In this document: piece by piece, positions 54,321-64,000 of the stretch
How the letters are laid out: every line of letters starts with the position of its first letter
How positions within the stretch are numbered: position 1 is the first letter of the stretch
From: Effrenium voratum
Lineage: Eukaryota > Sar > Dinophyceae > Suessiales > Symbiodiniaceae
Length of the DNA: 64,000 nucleotides
Direction of reading: 5' to 3'
Assembly (NCBI GenBank): GCA_963377175.1
Contig: CAUJNA010000483.1
Span: forward strand, 64,501 to 128,500
Notes under the pieces: model-generated
Database searches by the model: none
The model's input: the letters and a program-made list of their open reading frames with translations, nothing else
What the model was told of the DNA's origin: nothing
Made by a program: the position numbers and the translations under genes

Positions 54321-57300
54321 TTTTGCAAACTTTGCTCACTGCCCTATCCATGAGCCATGAGCCTGAAGTCAAGATAGCCAAGTAGTGCGACCAGTCCCCT
54401 ATGCCTTTAGTACACGCAGAGTCTCCACGTCAGGCTCAGGAACTCCTCGGAGTCTTGCGCTGCGAGTTTCCTTGCGCAAGCCGAAGGCTGTGTTCGAGCC
54501 GTTTGCATGAAGCTACCAGCCCTGCTCATTCAATGATTCAGGCTGTGCCCCGTTCTGTCCTGAAAGAGCTGCTCGTACCAAGTCACCTTGGCATGCTGCG
54601 CGTCCATCTGGGCACGCGCAGTGGCTCCTTCCTCGGAGTCCTGCACTGTCATTAAGTGCGCTTTGCTGTGAGGCACGTGTCAGCTGCAGAGGTTTCGCAC
54701 AGGGTCCTCTTGTTTTGCAAGCCTGCCAAGCTCATCTTGCACAGCTTGGACTTCATGCGCCGCAGGATCGTAGCTGCATATGCGCTTCATTGATGCCTCT
54801 GTACCTGTAGCGGACTGAACGCATCAATGCCTTCCTCCTTGCTCATCTCAGATGACCGCCACTTCACAATATTTGCGTTCACAAATGGGAATCAACATCA
54901 TAAAAGTGCTTCTGCGTCGCGCATGGCCATCTCCTCCCAGTCCAGCGCTTGCCGGGCCACAGCAACTGCCTTGCTTCAGGCATTCTCGCTGCGTTCTGAC
55001 CCTTTACGGGGGGCAGTCTATTGCAAAGTTCTATTGCATTTCACGGGACGTCTAAGCATGGGAACGCGTGACTGGTCTGCAACCCAGAAGCGGCAATGGG
55101 CCACCACCACAGCTCGTGCCCCTGGCAAAACCTGGAGGCTTTGAGGCTGAGGCTGGGCCTCACTGCGAGCTTCAGCTGTCAAAGTGTGTTGTCCAAGGAA
55201 GCTGTACTGACGTGAGTGATTAGCACCAACTTCAATGCGTGTTTCTTCACGTGTCTCAGCACCCGAAACAGCTTTGAGCAGGCAACCTGGAAATCCCGGG
55301 CTTCTCTCGTAGGAGGCCGGGCTGATGCTCCCAACGCATCCCAACGCACAAGAAACATGACCACCGAAGTCCAGCCATGTGTGCTTTTATCGGCACAGCT
55401 TTAGCTGTGGGCTGTTCTGCTCAGACTAATCGATCAAATGCCCTAAACACAAATAGCATTGCACAGTGCATGTGTTGTGTGAGCGACATGCTTCGCTGCT
55501 TGTGCGCGTGCACAGTCCCCATCCGAGCTCTGTGCGAAGGTGTGCACACATCGCATGTTCGTTGTCAAAGCCCCCACTCAATGATAAGCCGCTAGAATGC
55601 CAGCCCAGCCTACTTCTGCATGCCAGCAGCGCATGTAAGTATGCGCTGGCAAGCTCTTCCGAAAACACCTCCACCATCACAAGTGCAGACCCGATACACT
55701 ACCAACCAAAGTCCAAGCCACCTGCAGGGATGATGGGCATGTCCTTGGACGTGTCCCAGGTTGCCAGCGCAATGCCCGGTTGGGCCCGTCGTTGCACACG
55801 ATATTTTCATAGCAGCCATTGCAAGGCGTTGGTGGCATACTGATTCGGATTGGAAGCCGTCAACGCTTGCAACATCCCCAGGAAACCCACCGCTTCTGAG
55901 AGGTTCCTGTTTGACTGCTCAGCGTGTATTCACCGAGTACGGCTAGAGTGAGGTGCCGCAGCGGGCAAGCTCGATTGGGCGTCACACATCTTGCTCTAAT
56001 GCGCCACAACGCGAGCAGCTGATCCCCCCTACAAAGTGTCACACTTTGCCCACTGGGCCTCTTTTGCTTTTGCCTTTGCCAGCGCCTTTTTCGCTCTGGC
56101 CATGCCTGGCTCTGCCCATGATGACCAGGTCCAGCATGCTCCGTGAACCGAGGCCGTGACTTTTCCAGTAGCTTTTGCCTCGCGTCGGCGCGATGAGTGT
56201 TCAAGGCGCAATTACCACGCAAATGGACTGGCAACCGGCTCCTCCTTCGCCAGTTGTGAGCAGCGCGGCTGCCCATGGCTGCTTACATGAATGTGATTGC
56301 TTCTGGCACATGTGTCCTCACAGGTCAAGCCTCTGCATTGGCGTTGAGAGAGATATATATAGAGGTATGTGTATATATATATATATGTATACCATTGCCT
56401 TCATGGCTTGGAGGGACAAGTGAGTTCCAAATGTTGAAATGTAGACTTGTGCTTGGCCGTGACGATACGCAAACGCAGCTCTGATCTTCTGATTTTGTCT
56501 GCGCTCAGGCACAGGCGGTTGGACATTCGCGTGGCGCATGGAGCATTGTCCAAACAAAACTGTCCGAGGTAGAGGCTCCTTTTGGCAAGTCTCCCTTGCC
56601 GTTGTCCTTGCATCATGCCGCCAACTTAGTCATCCGTGTCCCGGTCACAGATCAAAGTGGCAAAAGCTGGCGAAAATCTGGGCTGCTTCGGCCCAATGCA
56701 GGCTCTCTCCCCACAGGCGCAGCGTAATTGCAAGGTGCCCTGAAAACTAGGCTCCTGAATTACAGGGGTTGCACTTGACAACCTTGTAGAGCTCATTGGC
56801 GTACACAAAACTTGCATTGGCTGAATTACCCCTGGAGGAGGGGACCCGGGGAACGCTGGCAGTATAACCGCCCTGAGCATGCAAAGAAACTAGGCCATAG
56901 GCTGCAGTGAGCAGCAACGGCTGAAAGCTGATGTCACAGCAAACCAACAGGTTCAACTGCCTTGGTCGTGCTTACATCTTGGCAAATGAACGGAGGGCCG
57001 TGTCGCTTGATTTCTTGCAGTGCCTCTCATGCTTGTGCCAACCTTTGCCTCATGATATGCTCGCAGGCTTGCAGCATCTGCAGCTGAGATTCCAAAGCCC
57101 CTGCAGCTAGAGCAACGGCGCCAAAAATTAACACCTGCATCCGAGCGCACCTTACCGTGGGAATGCAAAGAACACACGCCATGTGTTGCAAGTCTCAGCA
57201 TTGGTGGTCCTTTCCCAATGACAATCCGTCTGAGAGACTTTTTCCAGAAGGACCCAAAGACCAGCTGCACTCTGCCATGGCACGTGTTGCCAAAGGGCTT

Positions 57301-58226
57301 GGAGTCCAGATTCAGGCTGAGTCGGGAATGGGAAGGCCGTCGCTTCTTGCAAGGCTCCAACTCCCATTGTCCTACGCGAAGCAGGACCTGGACCTAACAA
57401 CACCTGCACAATGATCAGTGATGGCCCGCCCGATGCCCAAGAAAAAACGGGCAAACTGCGATTACGTACTAGCCTTGCGCGCCTGGCCCCTTTCCGCAAC
57501 AAGCAGTGAGGCGTGATGCTTCCACCCAAGGGGGCTGATAACAACACGGCCAAGCAGTTGTCCCGCAAAACCGCTGTCTCTTTTTCAATCTTGTTGTGCA
57601 GGGACTGTAGAACACTTCGGTGGCAACCAGCCACCACAACTCTTGCCCTGGCAACTTTTCAATACACGTGCGGTATGTGAGGTGGACTCTGGCAGCTCCA
57701 GCTCAAAACGCGCAACTTGTCAGCGTAACCGTCCCATACGAAGTGCAGCAGGCAGCTGGTGCTCATTCACGCACGCTTTAGGTGCGCTATTCCAGGTGCA
57801 ATTTGGCATCTCCAGCTCGAGATCGCGGCCCTTCCGAACAAGTTCGGAATGTGAAGTCCACTTTGGCAGCTCGGGAATCGCAACTTAAGTGCAGCAAACG
57901 TGGACGCACACTTCGCAGCTCCGGCTTGAAATGGTGTGACTTTGCGGTACAAGTGCCGTATGCAACCCAGTTTGGCCCCGCTCGAAATTGTGCGTTCTTC
58001 TTGCTGAAAGGCCTTTGGAACGAGAAGGTCAGACTGCAGTGCTTCAAACGGCAAAGTTGGGTGTCGCAAGATCCATCCGTCCGCGTCCCCTCGCTGTGTG
58101 TCGGGCCGGACGTTCGTGTTCAACCCACACTCCTGGCCGGTTCCTTGCTAAGTTCTTTGATTGCTGGAGTTTCATGATCACTGCTGCCGCCTGTGCCCTG
58201 CTTCGACGATGTCTGTGTGTGTTTTT

Positions 58227-58261
58227 CCTCCTCCTCCTCCTCCTCCTCCTCCTCCTCCTCC
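58227..58261. repeat. (CCT)n microsatellite
   Basis: About eleven uninterrupted CCT units. Confidence 0.9.
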
Positions 58262-58867
58262 GGCCTTGCCCAACTAGCTTGCTCTGGCCGTGCTCGCCCA
58301 TGGCTCCCCTCCTCCTGTTCGGTGCACGCTCACCCGAAGGGTCCTTCTCATTGCGAGCGCTAGCGCTCGGTGCGTCCTTTCCTGTGGGACCGCTGCACCC
58401 AAACGGAAGTTTTCTCACTGAGCATGCTCGCCCTGGGTGTGCTCCTCCAACGGCGCGGCTAGGGGGACTTGGGATGGCGCGTTTTTCTCATTGGGCGTGC
58501 TTGCGTCGGGGAGCCTTCCCCAAAACTGTGCGGCCGCTCTTTTGTTTTGCTCGCTCTCTCCAGCTGTGTGATTCTGACTGCGCGTGCTCGCCACGGGGGT
58601 GCTCCTCCAACTCGCGGCTTTGGATAAGGCAGCTTGTGTGCCGGCGGTTAACTTGATGCGTGCCCTACATATGGGCCGGTCTGTGCTTGTTTGACTGTCA
58701 ATCGGTTGCTGTTGCGCCATTGGCGCCAGCCGCGGCGGCCGCCGCTGCTTTCGTTGCTGTCGCTGTTGCTGCTCGAGTGATCGTCGTCGTCGTCGGCTGT
58801 TGTTGCAGTTTTCGCCTGCTAAATCTGCACTGTTGCTGTGGGATGGCCACAACGCTTGCGGTCGGTC

Positions 58868-58904
58868 TCTTCCGTCCGTCCGTCCGTCCGTCCGTCCGTC
58901 CGTC
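58868..58904. repeat. (CCGT)n microsatellite
   Basis: About eight CCGT units followed by a degenerate one. Confidence 0.9.
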
Positions 58905-59049
58905 TGTCATCCCTGCGTGTGCCACGTTTACACCAGCCTGCGGCGGCAGCAGCGAGATGCGAAAGAGGTACGGCGAAGTACGCAGTGCAGTAGTCGGCAA
59001 AGCGTAGCTCCAGTTAAGGCTCTGCTTATCCGTTTTTGTCGGTCCTTGG

Positions 59050-60628
59050 TTGGCTCCTGCCAGGCCCGGTGGCACCAAACCGCCACGGGGCTCTGCCGCA
59101 GCCAGCGCTGCCTCGCTGTCCTCTCTGAGGAAGGCCGGCAAACGCTCCCAGCGGTCTGGCGGCAGCTCAGCGGAGAGGGAGGCCCAAGAGGCAGCCTCCA
59201 GGGAGCGAGGATTGGATTAGATCCTCGGGAGTCATGTGAGCTCATGTGACGTGTTGCTTCCCAAGCAGCCATCACATTCAGAAATCAAAGGCCTGCGGCC
59301 CACAAGGCACCAGTTTTGCTTGCGTGCGATCCGGCAAGAGAGGCTGAATAAAATATCGCCATGTAGTGCTGGTGCAAGAGCCCAGGCGAATGATGAACGC
59401 TTTTCGCACAGTTTCCTTGGATGCTTGGAGTCCAGTTTGAAGAGACTTCCTGGTGACTCAAAACTTCCCCCATTTCGTAGCGTGCAATCGAGAACAGCAC
59501 AACTACGCTCCAAGGTTCCGGGTAATTCGAGTCTGTAATCTGGGAGAATTCGGCACCCAGTTTAAGACTTGACCACAGTCGGCTGGTCAAGTTGGGGACG
59601 CCATGGCGTCCATAGTCTCCCATGTCAATGATTTGCAGCTGCCCACAAACCAGATCCTCCCGTTCGAACATGGCACGTCGAATTTGTTCATGTGCCAGCT
59701 CCATCCGCAGCAGAGTATTTGTCCTTGGTTATGGTAGCCACAGACATACGCACACGCGAAATCGCTACAAGGCTGTCAGCTCGATTCTCGGCAGCCAATC
59801 ATGGAACCAAAAGGTGCTTGGAAAACAGCCCTTGGGGTTTGCTGGGGAGGTTTTGTTTCTTAGCTTGCAGGAGCCCCACGTCTTCTCGGTCTTGCATGCA
59901 AAAATCAATTTGAAGCAAATTCCTACAGCTTGGCTCGACACGTGAATGCTCAAGCTTTTCGTTCACTGACACAGTTCTTGAATATTGAATCTGAACCGTT
60001 GCCAAAGGCATGAACATCAAGTTTGGGATCAATGGGAGCAAAATGCAATGAGAGCATATCCCTGCCAGGGAGCAAAACAATATCTTTGCCAAACTCGCGT
60101 ACCAAACCTTGAACATCTGCCGCACTGGTGCGAATCAACCTGATTGGCACTCCATGTCCTTGGCTCTGAGTTGATAGGGCCAGTTTGATCAGGGCTTGGC
60201 GCATGCACATAACGGTACGCCTATCTGAGGCCGGCTCGGTCAGGGCACAAGTCGATGTCTGTCTCAAAGTGCTTCCTTGGCAACGGCTGGCAAAACCGAT
60301 CCCGTGGGCATCCAAAGCCATGCAGTCTTTTGACTTACCAGGACCAAGGTTCATCTGAATGCTTCGGTGACTACGCTGCTGCCCCAGTTCTTTTCTCCAT
60401 TTCCGCACCTTCTCCTCGAAGGCAACTATGGAAACATGACCACTGCTCGACGCAAGCAAGAGGACGTGCCATGATGCTGATCCTTGATGGTAAAAGACAC
60501 GCTCCGAGATCAAGCCGAAGTACTTGCTAGGCCATGTTCAAATGCTGCCATGCATCGTCGACGCCGAAGGACAGCCGCCATTCCAGCATGGATCGAAACA
60601 TAGCTTCGGCTTTTCGCAAGTCTCCTGA
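59050..60628 (-). CDS. Sec14-like CRAL-TRIO lipid-transfer protein (exons)
   Basis: Sec14-type proteins carry phosphatidylinositol or other lipids between membranes. Minus-strand exons in order: about 60628-60485, LRKAEAMFRSMLEWRLSFGV then DDAWQHLN (CRAL-TRIO N-terminal helices), followed after a small frame change by KYFGLISERVFY; about 60162-60060, HGVPIRLIRTSAADVQGLVR then EFGKD; about 59704-59460, CGQLQIIDMGDYGRHGVPNL, then SQITDSNYPEPWSVVVLF (IID.G and NYPE signatures); about 59368-59290, YFIQPLLPDRTQAKLVPCGP; about 59215-59050, LSAELPPDRWERLPAFLRED, then GGLVPPGLAG. Every piece falls in family order. The start and exact splice sites are not fixed. Confidence 0.75.
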
Positions 60629-63568
60629 CCGCTTCGCCCCACCCAGAAGGGAATAAAAAGAACTCAAAAGTCAGCCATGCCACGCAGCTCACTCGTTTCC
60701 TCGACTCAAGCCAAGGCACCGCTGCGTGCGCGCAAGAAACGCAGCAATGTTTGTGGCTGTCGCGAGAGCTTGTGATGCGCACAGGCCTTCGCATCGGCTG
60801 AAAGGATGGTTGACAGCGGCACTTGTGGCATTCGATGGGCAGGTTCGCTAATGCTGCGCGAGCGGCCGGGTGTGAATCACAGTCACGTACATGCCCTCTC
60901 AGCTGCAGGAGGGCGCGGAACTCTTCCTCGCCAACTCCTCTTTGCACAATCCTTGGGGGCACTTGATACTGGCGCGGCAGGACTTTGGGGCAGGCTGTTC
61001 CCAAACCTCGCAAACAGCTGAACTTTCAAGCAATGCAGCAAGGACACTGCCATTCCAGGGCTTCTTCCCCGTCCTGCACCTCATCTCTGCCCAATGGCTG
61101 CAGCTGCACTCTGAGCGCTGAGGTGCGGACCAGCGCTTTCAAGCTCTCCTCTCTCTGACCACTTTCACTGGCCTTCGCACGGACATTTAGCCGTAGAATC
61201 TGTCTGAGGCTGCTCTCCCTTTGGCGAACTGAGAACCCCTACCATCTCTTCCACCCTTAGACCAGCACACGGCCTCCTCGCACTTGCAGCATGTGAGCCA
61301 TTCAAACCTTGACATGGTCAGCCTGTCCGGTGCCGTGCATCTCATGCATCTTAGCGGCACAAGCTGCCAAGCCCGAATGGCAACGGACATGTACGCGCTT
61401 GCATAAGGCTTCCCGCCAGGGCACGACGCCCTCATGCAAAGTCAGTGCGAATTGTGCTTTCATGATCTAGATCGGTCTGAGCTTGCTTCTGGCAACGATG
61501 CACACATATGTATATATATATATATGCAGTGCCTTATCTACGGACCCGCACCTCCACAATGTAAAATACCGACCTCTTTCCAGCGGACCCCATAGCCGGA
61601 CACTATTGGGGAATTGCACTTTAGTTGGACTTGTTGATTTCAAGCAACATTTTGTTTGTGCCCATTTGAGTCTAACTCGATCTTCATGGTCTGGAGCGCC
61701 TACTACTGAAACTGTCCAATTGGGGCGTCGGGGGGAGAATCTATTTATACATATGTACATAAACAGGTACATACATATTCGAGATAGTAACATCTCGGTC
61801 CAGGTGGGTACCTGCAAAAACTTCGGTGTCACAGACTCTCTCGTCTGCCTTTCAGAAAATAAACAAATAATTGTCGCTTGGGAATCCAAAACCAGCATCT
61901 GCCCACAAACTTGTAAATCCCCGCCTGGTTGCACTGTCACACCGAGCTCCCCAACGTGAACCCTGGATCTGGGACGCGGAATTTCGGACACCGAATCGAG
62001 TTCCGCATTGGCGTGCACGCGGCAACCAAACGAAACCAGCAAATTGACAGCTTGGAGGCAACCAAGAAGAATAAAACATGTAACCTCAAATCCTGGTGTT
62101 GGGCTTCCCACGGCCCTGTGTCCCCATGGCTCAGCGACTGGGGAGTTGACTGGGGCCTGGGGATCTGCGCACTGGGAACTTTTCAGCCGACCTCCTCCTG
62201 CCAGTTCTGATTGAAACCGCCATTGGTAGCCTGTCGGCTAGTCGTGCCATGTCGTGCTCACGTGAGGCTTTGCCGCTTTGCAGCTTTCCACTGTCACTGT
62301 GAGATGATTTGATTCGGCCCCGCTTGGCGTGCTGGCCGCTGGAATGAAACTCCTTCCTGCAGCCCTGTTTGATTTCGCCACCCAAAGCCGCAAAAAGCAG
62401 AATCTCTGGGCTGCAGCCCTCGGTGAGACAGTAGCAAGCCAAGCAGCGACTAACTGCAGAAAGTGCCGGCGGAAGAGAAGCCACACACTTTCCTGTCTTC
62501 TTTCGAGACAGCTCAGAACCTCCTGCAAACTTGCCAGTGCAGTTGCAAGCTTGACAGTGCGGAGTATTGACCCTGGGGACGGCAGGACGTGCAGGGCACA
62601 GGCAAAAGCCATTACCTTTGCTAAACAAAGGCCACGAGCCAAAGGCCACGAGCCTATTCGAGCCTGCAATTCAGCTCCCGTGAAAGCTCGCGGTTGTCAC
62701 CTGGCCAGTGGGAATGAACCAACTCAGAGCCACGGAGGATCAACCACTCACTCGCGCATGCCTCCATTTTATCCTCTTCTGTAGCACCAATAACCGTGTT
62801 CGGAATCTGCGGGTTCTTGGAAAGGCTTTGCATTCTGCCGCGCGCAGCTTTGGCCATGCACTTGGAGAAAATGTAGTGTTCCACCTAGGTGTCGGTAGAC
62901 TCGGCGGACTGCAAGCTGCGCCCAGGATGTGCCAGGCGGCCATTGCCGCAACCGCAACTCCCAACGCTATCCAGCCATTGGGCATGATGACCTCAGTGAT
63001 CTAGGTATGCCATGGTATGCCTTTATCATGTGCCGATGCGCAAATGCAGGCCTCTAGTACTAGGTGAGCGGCAAGGTTGAGGGCGTTGTTCTCCAACCCT
63101 GTGCAATTTTCGCGCGGACTCCCTTCAGGCACTAGGCATCCCTGGTGCAAGCCGGGTCGGCTCGGTAGTGTGCGGCCCTGCGCGCCTCCAAGGTCGTAGG
63201 CATCCGAAATCTTGTTGGTGATGGCAAACTTGCGGAAGAGGAAATTCTCCTTGGGCTGCAGCCCGGTGAGTTAGAGCCGGTAGCTTGCTCTGATAGTCAG
63301 TCAAGTGCACCGCGAGCCTCTGCTTCAAATGTGCAAACTGTTGTTCTCCTGTTTGCGCCCCAGCTGGTCTCCTCTGTGCTTGCGCCTCTGAGCCTCTGGA
63401 ATAGACTCCTTCCAGCCGCTGTCCAGCCACTAAGCCAAGCCTAACTCGTGGCTAAGCTGTGCGCCTCTGAGCACCTTTACACCTCTGTTCGTCAAACCAG
63501 CTTCCAAGCCTGTGTTTGCTCCCTCCAGCCTTGAACCCTCAATGCGCTAAGCCAGCATATAGATCTCG

Positions 63569-63600
<32 letters not shown>

Positions 63601-64000
63601 CTCTCTCTCTCTCTCTCTCTCCCTCTCCCTCTCCCTCTCCCTCTCCCTCTCTCTCTCTCTCACTCTTCTCCCGCTCTCCCCCTCTCCCTCCAGCATCCTC
63701 GAGCAGGTCTCGCTCGTCACAGAGGCACCAACACAGGAAGAATATGTCAAGCTAGCGGCAAGCGAATGCCTTGCCAACTTAGCTAGCTACCCATGCCGAG
63801 GGAGCCTCAGAAACTCCGCAAACCAATCGTCTCATGTCAAGCACGGTGTCGAAATGGGCAGAGTCCGAAAACAAATCCACTGGCATCAAGATCTTCCATG
63901 AACAGCAAATAGAAGCGGCAATATTAGGATCGAGGCTTGCACCAATGTTCGAGGCAATAATGCAAATGCAAGCAGGACTTAAAGGCACTGAAATCCTTTA
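60629..64000. other. stretch without recognised gene
   Basis: Frames up to 214 codons on both strands without recognisable motifs. TA-rich runs at 61505-61522 and 63580-63600, the latter inside a CT-rich microsatellite. Confidence 0.35.
63566..63662. repeat. (CT)n/(TA)n/(CCCTCT)n compound microsatellite
   Basis: CT repeat, TA repeat, CT repeat, CCCTCT repeat and CT repeat in direct succession. Confidence 0.95.

Larger units (their letters stand above)
54321..59049. other. stretch without recognised gene
   Basis: No family signature. A minus-strand segment at 55364-55200 (ACSKLFRVLRHVKKHALKLV) looks exon-like. Repeats: TA run at 56347-56390; CCT repeat at 58227-58261; CCGT repeat at 58868-58904. 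Confidence 0.35.

Noticed and set aside
58044..58852. Arg-rich and Leu-rich ORFs around 58.2-58.8 kb
   Set aside because: Driven by the CCT and CCGT microsatellites and GC-rich DNA.

Overview
The window looks like nuclear DNA of a protist with intron-rich genes, most probably a dinoflagellate close to Symbiodiniaceae. Support: every recognisable host gene lies on the minus strand, as in dinoflagellate unidirectional clusters; host proteins appear only as short conserved exons between non-coding stretches; GT, CT and TA microsatellites are abundant; and two very large retroelements dominate. The assignment is inference, because no rRNA, tRNA or spliced-leader gene is present to settle it.

Layout. 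1-2072: no recognised gene. 2078-24420: one 22.3-kb Ty1/copia-type LTR retrotransposon on the minus strand, with 467-bp LTRs differing at four positions, a perfect 5-bp target duplication (CAAAC), a PPT and a plausible PBS. It encodes a Cys-rich/CCCH-finger Gag, an aspartic protease, an integrase, then a C5-methyltransferase-like domain, a complete dUTPase, RT and RNase H. Downstream lie about 8.5 kb of accessory ORFs of unknown function and a predicted cloverleaf-like RNA in the 3' UTR. 24.9-27.5 kb: host gene with three tandem FHA domains. 31.6-32.8 kb: exons of a probable DUF4126-type membrane protein. 36.25-49.44 kb: a (GT)n microsatellite split by a 12-kb Penelope-like element (PLE) on the plus strand. 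It has 360-bp direct terminal repeats, an N-terminal GIY-YIG nuclease, a CxC linker and an RT, plus at least eight further ORFs separated by T-rich, AG-ended spacers. Four of those ORFs share an undescribed W-[IV]-[RK]-[IV]-[YF]...REW module. 50.4-51.5 kb: unrecognised multi-exon gene. 52.2-54.3 kb: phosphatidylserine decarboxylase. 59.0-60.6 kb: Sec14-like CRAL-TRIO lipid-transfer protein.

How parts fit together. Both retroelements look recent (about 99% identity between terminal repeats), yet both are cut by frameshifts in both directions and by in-frame TGA codons. They are therefore either dead copies moved in trans or carry assembly indels. The PLE appears to use a polycistronic layout in which each ORF has its own splice-acceptor-like leader, which would suit spliced-leader trans-splicing. 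The neighbouring PS decarboxylase and Sec14-like genes, on the same strand, both belong to phospholipid metabolism.
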